The notes: a model not told the origin generated them from the letters alone. DNA of 61,244 bases from Desulfosporosinus cupriresistens (GCF_001707885.1 NZ_MASS01000023.1:1-61244), one strand, 5' to 3'. Counted from the first letter of the stretch, positions 44,500 through 53,363 are shown. Program-made: numbers and translations.

Positions 44500-45777
44500 A
44501 TGAATAACTTCGGGTGGGATACCGCTTTTGCGCTGAATAGCGACCAGGTCAACAAGACGCTCAGCAATTCCTGGAACCAACTGCCTCAGAACTTTGACTA
44601 CAGTGAGGATGGTTGCCATATGAGCGGTCAATTCAGCCCCTGGATGGTGGTGAATGGGGGGACGGGCAGCCTTTTGCACCTCAAACTGCCCGTGACTAGT
44701 GGCGCAATTGCCCTGGAATCCTCCAAACCGGCAGATTTGGCCGGGGTAGCGGTGGTGGTGGAGGTAGATATGCACCTTTTACCCTCTACCACTAAAACAA
44801 CGACCCAAGAACTTAGAATGAACCTCAAGCAAGCGGTCAAATCAGGCACTCCGGGGGGAGAGGGGCTGGTCGTACCCATTACTGTAGTCGACCCGCAAGG
44901 TAAGCTGGGTCAAACCTACAGCAGTCTTTTTTTGGAGGGGATGGCTCGCTGGATGGTCGCCAATGCTAACCAGATCACGTACGTATTTGCCGAGATCAAC
45001 TTTGCCAAACCCGATTCGAACAGTTGGTTGACCCCGGCGCAATGTACTTTTGTCTACGCAGACCGTGAAGACAAGACCAAACCCGGTTACCTGGGCATTC
45101 TTGCGGTGAATAACAACCGTGACATCAGTAAGCTGGAAAGAAAGATCGACCCGGCTATCCTCCCCGTTTCTACTCAGTTAAACGCAGGTTATCTGATCTC
45201 AGGGGACCTTTTCCTGCAAAACGTTATCCTCCCTCTGATGCCGCAGATGTATCCCGGAACCTCGCCCGACATCTTCGCATTCTCGGACACTGATCATCAA
45301 ATTCAAAACACCGCCAAGTTTCCTACCGAGAAGGTTAAATCAGGGGCTATCTGGTATTATCCTAAGATTAAACATCTAAAGGTATCCATCGAAGGAGGAG
45401 AACTGAGAACGGCCATCCAGGGAGACTGTGATCTCTATGCAGGTATTTCCATGACCTTTACCCTGGACATTAAAAACACAATGAGCTTTGATCCCAACAC
45501 CCAAAACGTTCGCTTCAATCCTGATCCGTCCCCACACGGCGAACACGATGCCGACATTCCTTGGTATTTCTGGTTTTTAACCCCCATCGGAGAAGCAGTC
45601 ACCCAAATCGTGGTAGCCGCCATCTCCGATAGCATCGCCGATAGCTTAAAGTACGACCTAAGCATCAATGTAGAGGGAATACCTACCCAATCGGTACACT
45701 GGACCGGCGCTGGTCAGGACATGAAGGTCACCCAGGCTGGCCTGAACACCTGTTTCTACATGCAAGGTATAGTATAA
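44500..45777 (+). CDS. P47 homologue, full length (TULIP family)
   Basis: A 425-residue protein (botulinum P47 is ~415). It begins MNNFGWDTAFALNSDQVNK, like P47's MNTYGWDIVYGC. Further matches from memory are QITYVFAEINF (P47 QISYIFASLNV), NNNRDISKLE (TNRDISKLS), LFLQNVILPLM (VFMQKVILPKL), GAIWYYPKI (GLIWYYPVV) and the closing LNTCFYMQGIV (LNDSFNMRGN). No signal peptide. The start has no strong ribosome site and lies 3 bp after the previous stop, so translation is coupled. The pair may act together, perhaps as lipid-binding partners. Confidence 0.88.
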   Translation: MNNFGWDTAFALNSDQVNKTLSNSWNQLPQNFDYSEDGCHMSGQFSPWMVVNGGTGSLLHLKLPVTSGAIALESSKPADLAGVAVVVEVDMHLLPSTTKTTTQELRMNLKQAVKSGTPGGEGLVVPITVVDPQGKLGQTYSSLFLEGMARWMVANANQITYVFAEINFAKPDSNSWLTPAQCTFVYADREDKTKPGYLGILAVNNNRDISKLERKIDPAILPVSTQLNAGYLISGDLFLQNVILPLMPQMYPGTSPDIFAFSDTDHQIQNTAKFPTEKVKSGAIWYYPKIKHLKVSIEGGELRTAIQGDCDLYAGISMTFTLDIKNTMSFDPNTQNVRFNPDPSPHGEHDADIPWYFWFLTPIGEAVTQIVVAAISDSIADSLKYDLSINVEGIPTQSVHWTGAGQDMKVTQAGLNTCFYMQGIV

Positions 45778-45851
45778 AGTGCAAAGGCACGGTGGTCCAT
45801 TAAGCCGCCGGGTCATTTTCTTGTGCACCACGCACTCTGCTAGCAATAACT

Positions 45852-46115
45852 GTGGAAGGAGTTTCTCTAGCTGTAAAGAAGGCCAAGGACCTGCTTCCCC
45901 ATGGACAATGGGGCAAGTGGTTGCGGGAATCGGTCAGTTACTCCCAGCGAACGGCCGACAGGCTGATGCAGCTCTTCGGCAATCCAAATTCGTCACTGGT
46001 GACGAATTTGACTTACACCCAGGCGCTCATCCTTCATGGGATCCCGGAAGAGGAGCGGGATGAGTTTAGCGTGGAGCATGATTCTTTACAACCCCTCTGC
46101 ACTTCCGTTAAGTAA
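45852..46115 (+). pseudogene. DUF3102-like phage-type protein, truncated
   Basis: The frame has VKKAKDLLPHGQWGKWLRES, VSYSQRTADRLMQLF and NSSLVTNLTYTQALILHGIP, EEERDEF: the central part of DUF3102 proteins usually found on phages and mobile elements. The ~30-residue N-terminus is missing and about two residues have dropped after MQLF. It closes the G+C-rich P47 island and hints at a mobile-element boundary. The rest of the 400-base gap is blank. Confidence 0.72.
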
Positions 46116-46177
46116 AAGCAGGAATTTATTACACAGCTGTCGAAATTGTCCAAAAAAAGAAAAGGGGATTACCAAAT

Positions 46178-46480
46178 ATGTTCATACTCATCTTAGCCCT
46201 TATATTTGCCTTACTTATCGCAATTTTCGCCCTGCAAAATGCATCTCCAGTGGCAATTCAACTTTTTTGGCTTACTAAAGACGTTCCTCTGGTTCTTATT
46301 ATTTTAGGTTCTGCTTTTATAGGGGCTTTAATTATGTTGTTATTAGCCTTATGGAGAGTGCTAAGACTCAAACGCAAAGCACAGCTCAATAACCAACACA
46401 TGACTAAAGAAATTCCTACTAATTTACTAACCCATGAACAAGTTGGAGATACAAGTACTGAAACTAACTCTAAACATTGA
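46178..46480 (+). CDS. LapA-domain (DUF1049) membrane protein
   Basis: This 100-residue protein has two membrane segments (about 2-20 and 38-60) with the family pattern LQNASPVAIQLFWL between them, then a basic helix LWRVLRLKRKAQ and a polar tail. LapA-domain proteins take part in lipopolysaccharide or envelope assembly in Gram-negatives; in Firmicutes the role is unclear. GGGGATT is a weak ribosome site. Confidence 0.8.
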   Translation: MFILILALIFALLIAIFALQNASPVAIQLFWLTKDVPLVLIILGSAFIGALIMLLLALWRVLRLKRKAQLNNQHMTKEIPTNLLTHEQVGDTSTETNSKH

Positions 46481-46507
46481 TTTTCAAGAAAGCTTCAGAC
46501 GAACTCA

Positions 46508-47143
46508 TCAATTACTTACCGAAAAGTTTTTCAAATTCTGCAAGATCTTTGCCAGTTCGAGTAGTCTGAGTTGTTGCTCTGCCCGAATGTTATTCATCGA
46601 TGTATTTGCTGCCTCAATATCCCCCTGAAGCCTTGCCTGACACAGTAAAGCTAACTGTTCCTGAATCTTACCTTGATGCACACTCAAGATTTCTCGTTCT
46701 TGACTGAGAATTTGAATCATCGCTTTATACCTTGTCATTTCCCCCGCACTTATATTACCTCGATCGAGTAGCCTGTTTTGAATGTGCAGTTTCAAATCTT
46801 CCGAACAATCTTCGATTTGTGCTTTAACCCTTGTGGTTTCCTCCGTAGTCAATCTAATCAGTTCTCTGTTGCGATTGAATTCCTGTTTTCCAGCCTGCAA
46901 TGCTTCTGAATTGCCTTTCACCTGTTCAGTCTCGCTGCCTTTTTGTGTTGTCTGTCCGTTACCCTGATCATTTGTCTGCCCGCTTACCTTTTCAGTTGAC
47001 TGTCCGCTGCTACTACTTTTATTCTGTAAGGAATCACTCTGAGATCCACTGCCTGACTGTCCGACTGCGAAGGTTATTCTACCTGCCCCTAACATGAGCA
47101 TACATGATATTAAAATTATTAAGATATTTTTTAGTTTAAACAT
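46508..47143 (-). CDS. Exported Gln/Ser-rich coiled-coil protein
   Basis: The 211-residue protein has a signal peptide (~1-28, MFKLKNILIILISCMLMLGAG), a low-complexity Ser/Gly/Gln linker (30-85), and a helical, coiled-coil C-terminal domain with regularly spaced Glu/Arg (ELIRLTTEETTRVKAQIEDC). Not recognised; the helical part recalls periplasmic-type CpxP/Spy-like spacer proteins only in general character. ATG 47143 follows AAAGGAGAG. It is the last gene behind the lipoprotein on the same strand. Confidence 0.65.
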   Translation of the reverse strand: MFKLKNILIILISCMLMLGAGRITFAVGQSGSGSQSDSLQNKSSSSGQSTEKVSGQTNDQGNGQTTQKGSETEQVKGNSEALQAGKQEFNRNRELIRLTTEETTRVKAQIEDCSEDLKLHIQNRLLDRGNISAGEMTRYKAMIQILSQEREILSVHQGKIQEQLALLCQARLQGDIEAANTSMNNIRAEQQLRLLELAKILQNLKNFSVSN

Positions 47144-47159
47144 TCTAATCTCTCCTTTG

Positions 47160-47618
47160 TCAGTCAAACGTTAATTCTAAATACTGCACATCCTCTAAAG
47201 ATTTAAGACTCTCAATTAATTTATCAATTTCTCCCGTCAATTCATTTAGCGTCTGGATTTTTTGTGCATCTGTATAAACATTGTCTGACTTTGTAATGAT
47301 GGTGATGCCTCCGTTTGATTCATTTAATGTCTGCTGTTTAGGAGTATCTGTATTAATATTGTTAGACTTTGGGATAATGGCGGAACTTTCGTTCATTTCA
47401 TTCGCTTGCTGCTCAACAACGGCAAGTGGCCGCGAATCTTCAGAATGGTTAATGTCCTCAGCTAAACTATCTCCGGTTGCCTTCTCACGTTCAGAAATCT
47501 TCGACTGGTCTTCTGACACTACTTTTGATAAGGGAAGGGCTGTAGTTTTAGCGCAAGCCACACAGCCGAAAAGGACTAACGCCAGGATAACACTCGGTAG
47601 GGTAATCCATCTCTTCAT
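47160..47618 (-). CDS. Putative lipoprotein, 152 residues
   Basis: MKRWITLPSVILALVLFGCV carries a lipobox-like LFGC (Cys19), then a polar Ser/Asn/Glu-rich region containing two imperfect ~35-residue repeats (NINTDTPKQQTLNESNGGIT and NVYTDAQKIQTLNELTGEID). No enzymatic motif. It probably sits on the outer membrane face with the exported coiled-coil protein encoded 17 bp downstream. Not recognised. Confidence 0.65.
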   Translation of the reverse strand: MKRWITLPSVILALVLFGCVACAKTTALPLSKVVSEDQSKISEREKATGDSLAEDINHSEDSRPLAVVEQQANEMNESSAIIPKSNNINTDTPKQQTLNESNGGITIITKSDNVYTDAQKIQTLNELTGEIDKLIESLKSLEDVQYLELTFD

Positions 47619-47765
47619 AATCCACCCCCAGATTCATAATTTTTTAGCAGACTCTCTGCAGGTTGGTTGATCAATTCATTAATTGTAGTCTATTAGCAAG
47701 TTGTAAAATCCCAATGGATCAATTGTAAACGAACTGTAAAACTTCAGTTTTCCAAGCACTTTAAT

Positions 47766-49169
47766 TTACACTGGCAGAGTGAATATGATTGAAGTTCCTT
47801 TTCCTTCTATGCTTTCAGTCCATATGGTTCCTCCGTTCAATTCAACTAAATTTTTAGCAATGGATAATCCCAGTCCTGTACTTTTATCGTCTGTGTTCCG
47901 AACTCTGTCGGAACGATAAAACTTTTCAAAGATATAAGGTAAATCTTGCTCTGAAATACCGATGCCATTATCAGAAACAACTAATCGGACATTGTTGATA
48001 TCGTGCTCAGAGTCAATGGAAATTTGTCCCTCTTCTGATGAATATTTGATAGCATTACTAATGATATTGATCAACACCTGTTTTAAAGCGGAGGGATCAG
48101 CCGTTACATAAAGCTGTGAGGAAACTTGATTTGTCATTTGTAGCTTCTTATTCGTAGCTTGATTACCGAACTCAGTCAAAACACCTTCGACTAGCGTGAA
48201 TAAGTGTAAGTGTTCTTTATGTAGTTCTATTCCACCGGATTGAAGCTTGGCCAAATCCAAAAGATCAGATGTTAAACGAATTAGACGCTTTGTTTCTTCC
48301 TGAACCAGGAGCATATACTCACGATGGTCTTCCGGTTCAATAATGCCGTCGATAATTCCCTGAACAAATCCATTAATCGAGGTCAAGGGCGTTCTGAGTT
48401 CATGGGAAACATCGGCAACCAACTCACGCCTCATTATCTCAGTCTTTTCAAGCTGATCTTTCATATCATTAAATGAGATGGAGAGCCTGCCAATTTCATC
48501 GTTGGATGCAATCAACGTGTGATCGACTAATTCTCCGGTTGCCATTTTTCGAGCTGCCGCTTCCATTTCTTTGATCGGATTAGAGATTCTCATAGAGTTT
48601 AAATAGATAAACGGTACACTCACAAGGATCATAGCGACAGCTACACTCCAGATGATCAGGTTCATATGGGCAATATTTTGATTGATGTTGCTGATAGGAC
48701 AAAGTAAGAGGATCGCTCCTTCTATCGTTCTGTTGATTATCAACGGATACCCTATTAACAAAACATAGGTGCCAAATCCCTCTGAATACAGTTTTTCTCT
48801 ATAAACTCTCTGGCCCTCCAGCACCAACATCAGGTCCTGTACAATAAATTCCTCATTTAAACCACTCAGTAAAAGTTCTTCCTGCTTTTCAAATAGTTGC
48901 TTATCAATTTTCAGGATATATATGACAGATTCTGTGCTGTATCCCATAGCATTAATAGCAGAATCGAGTTCTTTCTCAGAAATATTTTGGGCATATAAAT
49001 CCTGGGTTAAACGGTTGGCTCTTTGCGCTACCGACTCGAGGTTATCTCTCTTTTGTTCGAAAACGGTGGTTTTATAGATGGAAGCAACTATTAACGTCAT
49101 TGAGGTTATCACGAAAATAGTAATCAGGAGATATGTAAACAACAGACGTCTAAATATACTTTTAAACAT
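47766..49169 (-). CDS. Sensor histidine kinase (HAMP, HisKA, HATPase)
   Basis: A 467-residue protein: TM1 (~8-30), extracytoplasmic sensor domain (~30-165), TM2 (~166-190), HAMP (~190-240), HisKA with VSHELRTPL (His ~256), and HATPase with ISNAIKYS, DNGIGI and GLGLSIAKNLVELNGG. It pairs with the OmpR-type regulator, whose stop overlaps its start by 8 bp. ATG 49169 follows GGAGG. The neighbouring polyferredoxin genes are possible targets. Confidence 0.9.
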   Translation of the reverse strand: MFKSIFRRLLFTYLLITIFVITSMTLIVASIYKTTVFEQKRDNLESVAQRANRLTQDLYAQNISEKELDSAINAMGYSTESVIYILKIDKQLFEKQEELLLSGLNEEFIVQDLMLVLEGQRVYREKLYSEGFGTYVLLIGYPLIINRTIEGAILLLCPISNINQNIAHMNLIIWSVAVAMILVSVPFIYLNSMRISNPIKEMEAAARKMATGELVDHTLIASNDEIGRLSISFNDMKDQLEKTEIMRRELVADVSHELRTPLTSINGFVQGIIDGIIEPEDHREYMLLVQEETKRLIRLTSDLLDLAKLQSGGIELHKEHLHLFTLVEGVLTEFGNQATNKKLQMTNQVSSQLYVTADPSALKQVLINIISNAIKYSSEEGQISIDSEHDINNVRLVVSDNGIGISEQDLPYIFEKFYRSDRVRNTDDKSTGLGLSIAKNLVELNGGTIWTESIEGKGTSIIFTLPV

Positions 49170-49860
49170 CCGATTTGACCTCCAGTTTATAGCCAACCCC
49201 CCAGACAGTTTTGATTTCCCAGCCGCCTGAGGCATTCTTGAGCTTTTCTCTGAGGCATTTGATGTGGACGTCCACAGTTCTGGTATCTCCCGCATACATA
49301 TAGTCCCATATTTTTTCCAGAAGTTGTTCTCTTGTAAAGACGATATTCTTATTTTTAGCCAAAAAGCAAAGTAATTGAATCTCTTTAGGTTTAAAGTCAA
49401 CCAACTGCCCATCGATACTGACTTGATACTGATTCATGTCAATCACCAGATTGTGAATCGTAATAATACGTTCCATTATGTCTCTTTCTTCAGGAGACCG
49501 TGACTTTAACCTAACCTTCACTCTAGCCACCAATTCCTCCGGATCAAAGGGCTTAACAATATAATCATCCGCTCCAGCGTCAAATCCGGTAAGCTTATCC
49601 TTCACCATATCTTTGGCACTGACCATAATCACAGGAATATTTTGTTCAAGCTTAATAAGCTTACAAACTTCCCATCCATTAATCACAGGAATCATTAAAT
49701 CCAGTAAAACTAAATCCACCTTAATTTTTTGGATCAGGTCCATCGCAGTGCTACCATCATGACAGATGGAAGTTTCATATCCAACTTTTTTTAAATATAG
49801 GTTCATTAATTTACAAATGTTCTGATCATCATCCACAATTAGAATTTTGCCTTTTTCCAC
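49162..49860 (-). CDS. OmpR-family response regulator
   Basis: The 232-residue protein has a receiver with ILIVDDDQ, phospho-Asp in LVLLDLMIP (~53), switch VSAKD and Lys in YIVKPF, then a winged-helix output (VFTREQLLEKIWDY, TRTVDVHIKCLREKL). GTG 49860 is taken because AAAGGAG sits just upstream. First gene of the regulator/kinase operon. A 13-bp inverted repeat about 110 bp upstream may be its operator. Confidence 0.9.
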   Translation of the reverse strand: MEKGKILIVDDDQNICKLMNLYLKKVGYETSICHDGSTAMDLIQKIKVDLVLLDLMIPVINGWEVCKLIKLEQNIPVIMVSAKDMVKDKLTGFDAGADDYIVKPFDPEELVARVKVRLKSRSPEERDIMERIITIHNLVIDMNQYQVSIDGQLVDFKPKEIQLLCFLAKNKNIVFTREQLLEKIWDYMYAGDTRTVDVHIKCLREKLKNASGGWEIKTVWGVGYKLEVKSDV

Positions 49861-49966
49861 TAACTCTACTCCTTTCAGCATTACTTGAATTATCCGTAGT
49901 TTTAGCCATAGCATGATTATCAGCATTTCGAGGCGTACTTGAACTGATGTTTTCGCTGGGCTTAAT

Positions 49967-50008
49967 TTCTTTCAATAAAGCGCTCATTAAATCGTTTTAT
50001 TGAAAGAA
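49967..50008. promoter_or_regulatory. 13-bp inverted repeat upstream of the regulator gene
   Basis: TTCTTTCAATAAA (49967-49979) pairs with TTTATTGAAAGAA (49996-50008). It lies between the OmpR-type regulator and the polyferredoxin terminator and may be an operator. Confidence 0.5.
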
Positions 50009-50086
50009 CTCTTAGCTGGTCATTAATAATTAATACTTTATAATCGATTTATTAAGCCTAATCTAATAATTACGGAATAACTGAGA

Positions 50087-50134
50087 AAAACCCTCCCATA
50101 CTAAAATAAATTAGTTACAATGGAAGGGCTTTTA
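50087..50134 (-). terminator. Intrinsic terminator of the polyferredoxin operon
   Basis: Read on the minus strand, AAAAGCCCTTCCAT pairs with ATGGGAGGGTTTT and is followed by a T-run, just beyond the stop at 50148. Confidence 0.8.
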
Positions 50135-50147
50135 TAGGAAATGTGGG

Positions 50148-51269
50148 TTATTGAGTGTTTAGAGATGCTTTAACTTGATCGAAATCATACCCTTCAGAGA
50201 CTTTGGATATTTCTTTCATCTTAGTTTCTGCGGGAACGTTCTCAGGAATTTTGAATTTCACATAAAATTCTTTTAGATCTGTTTTGGTTGACTCGGCAGC
50301 TTCCTTGATACTCATAAACCCTTTGATTTCGTCATAATTAATGGACTCACCCGTTTTTAGTGATGCTGGAGTGAGTTGATATATGCCTAAAGCTTGTGAA
50401 GCAACTATTGAACCGAAGAACAGCACCACCACAAGAATGATTACCGTCAATGGCTTTAGTGTCTTATTACCAATCTGGTGAGCTAGAGCGCCTGCCTTGG
50501 GGCAATTTAGAACACAGGTCTGACAATTCAGACACTCTGCCGTCGTAACCTTCAAACTGTGCTGGACATCAATATTCATCGGACAACTCTTAGTGCATTG
50601 TCCACAGTCAATACACAGACTTTCGTTCCTTACTACTTTAATGGGGCTTATTTTACCTATAATTCCGTAAAATGCCCCCATGGGACAAAGATATTTGCAA
50701 AAAAAACGGTCATAAATCAAGGAACCAAGGACAGTAATAACCAGAATTATTAACCCTACTGCCGATTCCTTCCACACACTTTCCAATCCTTCAGGAAGAT
50801 GCGCATAAGCGGACCATGGATCATAGGGTGCCATCCATAAGCCTGCTGTCTTCCACGCATAAAAAACAGTAACCACAAGCACTATGTATTTGAGATATCT
50901 TAAAGGCTTATCGATAGAAGCAGGCATGATCAATTTTCTCTTGAAGAGTTTATGGCCCAGTTTTGCGAAGAATTCCTGAATTGCACCAAAGGGACAAATT
51001 AAGCCGCAAAAACTTCGTCTGAAGAGAACTGCAACAATTAGCGTGATGATGAACAACGTCAGGGTTCCTGCAAATATTTTGCTGATGAAGCTTCCGGTTG
51101 TGAAGACCTGATAGAGGCTCTCAAGACCTCCGAAGGGACATAATGCATGGATTGAGGGTGCCTTTGCTCCTCCTAATACTTGATGAAGATAGGCCGCAAT
51201 GCTTATAAGCACAACAAATATGGCCATTAAACCCCATCTCAAAAACTTGATCATTTTATTTCTCTTCAC
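50148..51269 (-). CDS. NapH/NosR-like membrane polyferredoxin
   Basis: The 373-residue protein has about six membrane segments, two Cys pairs facing the cytoplasmic side (FCGLICPFGA, FCKYLCPMGA), a bis-[4Fe-4S] domain (CIDCGQCTKSCP, CLNCQTCVLNCP, about 215-260) and a last TM followed by a soluble ~85-residue tail. NapH, NosR and RdhC-type proteins use this plan to pass electrons from the quinone pool to extracytoplasmic reductases. The partner reductase is not in the window. GTG 51269 has AAAGGAG at proper distance. Confidence 0.85.
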   Translation of the reverse strand: MKRNKMIKFLRWGLMAIFVVLISIAAYLHQVLGGAKAPSIHALCPFGGLESLYQVFTTGSFISKIFAGTLTLFIITLIVAVLFRRSFCGLICPFGAIQEFFAKLGHKLFKRKLIMPASIDKPLRYLKYIVLVVTVFYAWKTAGLWMAPYDPWSAYAHLPEGLESVWKESAVGLIILVITVLGSLIYDRFFCKYLCPMGAFYGIIGKISPIKVVRNESLCIDCGQCTKSCPMNIDVQHSLKVTTAECLNCQTCVLNCPKAGALAHQIGNKTLKPLTVIILVVVLFFGSIVASQALGIYQLTPASLKTGESINYDEIKGFMSIKEAAESTKTDLKEFYVKFKIPENVPAETKMKEISKVSEGYDFDQVKASLNTQ

Positions 51270-51326
51270 AAAAAGCAACTCCTTTAGTTTTATTCAACCA
51301 TCTTAGTCTCTAAATAATCAATGTCC

Positions 51327-52499
51327 TCAATGGTTAGTGGCCTTAAACTTCCCGTTCGGTATTGGTATTCTATGACCCTTGTTAAATTCTATTGATTTTG
51401 TCGGGCAAGCAGTTATGCAACTCCCACAGGAGAAACAGTCTGGAGTTATTTTATTCTGCTTCAGGATCGCTTCCATAACTTCTGAGGGACAAGCTTTTGA
51501 ACATTCTCCACAGGCTATACAGGTCTTATAATTAACCCTAATCTTATAGAAGCTAAATTTTTCAACCATCCACCCAACGAGTCCGAAGGGACAGAAGAAG
51601 TGGCACCAGGGTCTATAAATGAAGAGACTTCCTATTAAAATAACGGCGATAAATACTATTCCAATTATTGTAAGGACAGCAGGATTAAATATATTAAAGG
51701 GATTGATTAGTTCAATAATGTCTAGAGGCCAGATAAAAGCGATGACTATAAATACAGAAAAGAAGACCACTCTAATCGTATTTGAAACTGCGAAGGGAAT
51801 TTTATATTGCTTAAATACACCAGTCTTATCATTTGAATTCCTATTTAATCGGAAAATGAAATCCTGGAGGGTACCAAACTGGCATGCCCAAGCACAAATG
51901 AATTTGTTTGCTAAAAAAACAACAAGCAGGAAGACTAAAAGGGCAATTAACCTAGGCGGAAAGAAGATCCCTTTGATTGCATAAGCAGAGACTATATCCT
52001 TTACCGTTGACATTGAATTAGGTTCTGGACCTAAAATTACTCCGAAAATAATAAAGGATGCAAATAACATATATTTCCTGACGGTAGGCGTTATCTTACC
52101 ACGCCTTAGAAGCACGAAAGCAACTGCCATAAACACAGCCCAAAAAATAAACTTCGTACCAATAAGTACCGCATTTTTTGAGGCTTCTTCACCCTCAAAA
52201 TTTAGTTCTTTAATAATCAGATCATTAGCATCTTTTTCACTTATACTGAGTTCCTTCAGTGTTTTTGAGGAATTAGAAGGATCTTTAACTTTAAGGGCAT
52301 CCATCACAGTTTCAGGATTCAGGTTATTGATTGCTGATATTTCCGAAATAGTCATAGTTAAACCCACCGAAACAGACTTTGGAACGGGCGCTTTTTCAGA
52401 ATGACCACCGAAAATCTGCGTAACAAAAAAAGATAAGACAAGAATTAGAGTAACTGTAGCAAGAAATGATAGAATCACACCTGTTTTTGCATTTTTCAA
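51327..52499 (-). CDS. NapH-like membrane polyferredoxin, second
   Basis: A 390-residue protein: one TM, a ~95-residue extracytoplasmic domain rich in Ser/Asn/Glu (ISEISAINNLNPETVMDALK) resembling the C-terminal tail of its neighbour, further TMs, the pairs CAWACQFG and CHFFCPFG, and bis-[4Fe-4S] motifs CIACGECSKACP and CFSCGSCITACP. It shares the operon with the polyferredoxin at 50148, so the two probably form one membrane electron-transfer complex. TTG start behind GAGGCGGAG. Confidence 0.84.
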   Translation of the reverse strand: MKNAKTGVILSFLATVTLILVLSFFVTQIFGGHSEKAPVPKSVSVGLTMTISEISAINNLNPETVMDALKVKDPSNSSKTLKELSISEKDANDLIIKELNFEGEEASKNAVLIGTKFIFWAVFMAVAFVLLRRGKITPTVRKYMLFASFIIFGVILGPEPNSMSTVKDIVSAYAIKGIFFPPRLIALLVFLLVVFLANKFICAWACQFGTLQDFIFRLNRNSNDKTGVFKQYKIPFAVSNTIRVVFFSVFIVIAFIWPLDIIELINPFNIFNPAVLTIIGIVFIAVILIGSLFIYRPWCHFFCPFGLVGWMVEKFSFYKIRVNYKTCIACGECSKACPSEVMEAILKQNKITPDCFSCGSCITACPTKSIEFNKGHRIPIPNGKFKATNH

Positions 52500-52750
52500 A
52501 ATAAACACTCCGCCTCAAATTTTGTAGACTCAATCGAACTCAATTTTCCACTGGCATATCTCTCCTTGAGAACTGATAATTTCTCCACCGTAGAGTTCAA
52601 ATTTTAGCGTAAGATGCACCGGCTATACCTACTACTGCTATTATTCCATTGATTATGGCCGAGGTCCTTTTACTTTAGTATGTTAGCCAGATGGCTATAG
52701 CATGTCATGAAATTATGGCAAAAGTATGACACTTTTCAAAAAAAGACGTC

Positions 52751-52810
52751 ATTCCTTTGAATTTGTGAAGTCAAAGGAATATTGACAAACTGATTTTTTT
52801 AACATATAGT
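52751..52810 (+). promoter_or_regulatory. Strong promoter with upstream palindrome for a leader RNA
   Basis: ATTCCTTTGA and TCAAAGGAAT (52751-52780) form a 10-bp-arm dyad directly abutting TTGACA (52782-52787); TATAGT follows at 52805-52810 with an ideal 17-bp spacer. Transcription should begin near 52817. Confidence 0.75.
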
Positions 52811-52816
52811 CTTAAA

Positions 52817-52962
52817 AATTACAGCAATTATATATATTATAAATAGAGCAAGCGATACACTTTCTTGAAGTGTGTGGGGCTGGGCTGGCAAAAGAGCTGG
52901 CAGCAGGATAAAATACCTGTGGGACTAATTCTTTTAAATTATAGTCCCACAGGTATTTTTGT
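52817..52962 (+). ncRNA. Putative structured short RNA or riboswitch-like leader
   Basis: From the predicted start, the RNA can form CACTT-TCTTG-AAGTG, then GCTG-G-GCT...AGC-TGG-CAGC, and ends in a 17-bp terminator stem (52911-52927 with 52942-52958) plus T5. About 145 nt in all. No coding frame or known riboswitch consensus was recognised. The next frame, a 57-codon gene, starts 230 bases later. Confidence 0.55.
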
Positions 52963-53114
52963 ACTAGTCAGAAACCCCATGCCGCTACGCGGCACCACTG
53001 ATGAATTATGATTTTGTCCATACTACTACTACTAAGGCTGGCGAAGGTAGATCGAACTTCTGAACCATCAAATTTCAAATAGACAGGGGCTACTTGACAG
53101 CCTCGATCATATCA

Positions 53115-53170
53115 GGGCAACTAAGGCGACCGCCTTCGCTGAGGCTTGGCGTTAGCCAAGTTTTCTTTAT
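53115..53170 (+). repeat. Dispersed GGGCAACTA...CAAGTTTTCTTTAT element, copy B
   Basis: AAGGCG-AC-CGCCTT and CTTGGC-GTTA-GCCAAG hairpins, the second followed by TTTTCTTTAT, so this copy ends like a terminator. It matches 19089-19179 at both ends and lies 20 bp before a small gene. Confidence 0.7.
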
Positions 53171-53189
53171 AAATTGGAGATGTTATTTT

Positions 53190-53363
53190 ATGAATTTATG
53201 TTGCTTGAGTATCATACATAAAAATAAATTGCTTGTTATAATAGTGCTTTTAATATTTTCTTTGCTGTCATTGTCTATGCCTCATGGACCCGTTGAGACA
53301 TATCAGCACCATAATTCCCTTGAGTTTATTAAATATGCATTTTTTAAAAGTATTCATTCTTGA
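53190..53363 (+). CDS. Small 57-residue membrane peptide
   Basis: MNLCCLSIIHKNKLLVIIVL: a short basic head, one membrane segment (~13-30) and a polar His-containing tail (MPHGPVETYQHHNS). TTGGAGATG stands before the ATG. Not recognised; it may depend on the terminator-like element just upstream for its expression. Confidence 0.45.
   Translation: MNLCCLSIIHKNKLLVIIVLLIFSLLSLSMPHGPVETYQHHNSLEFIKYAFFKSIHS

Noticed and set aside
42291..46115. Complete botulinum-type toxin cluster
   Set aside because: Only P47/OrfX-like genes are present; no zinc-protease toxin, NTNH or haemagglutinin gene was seen anywhere in the window.
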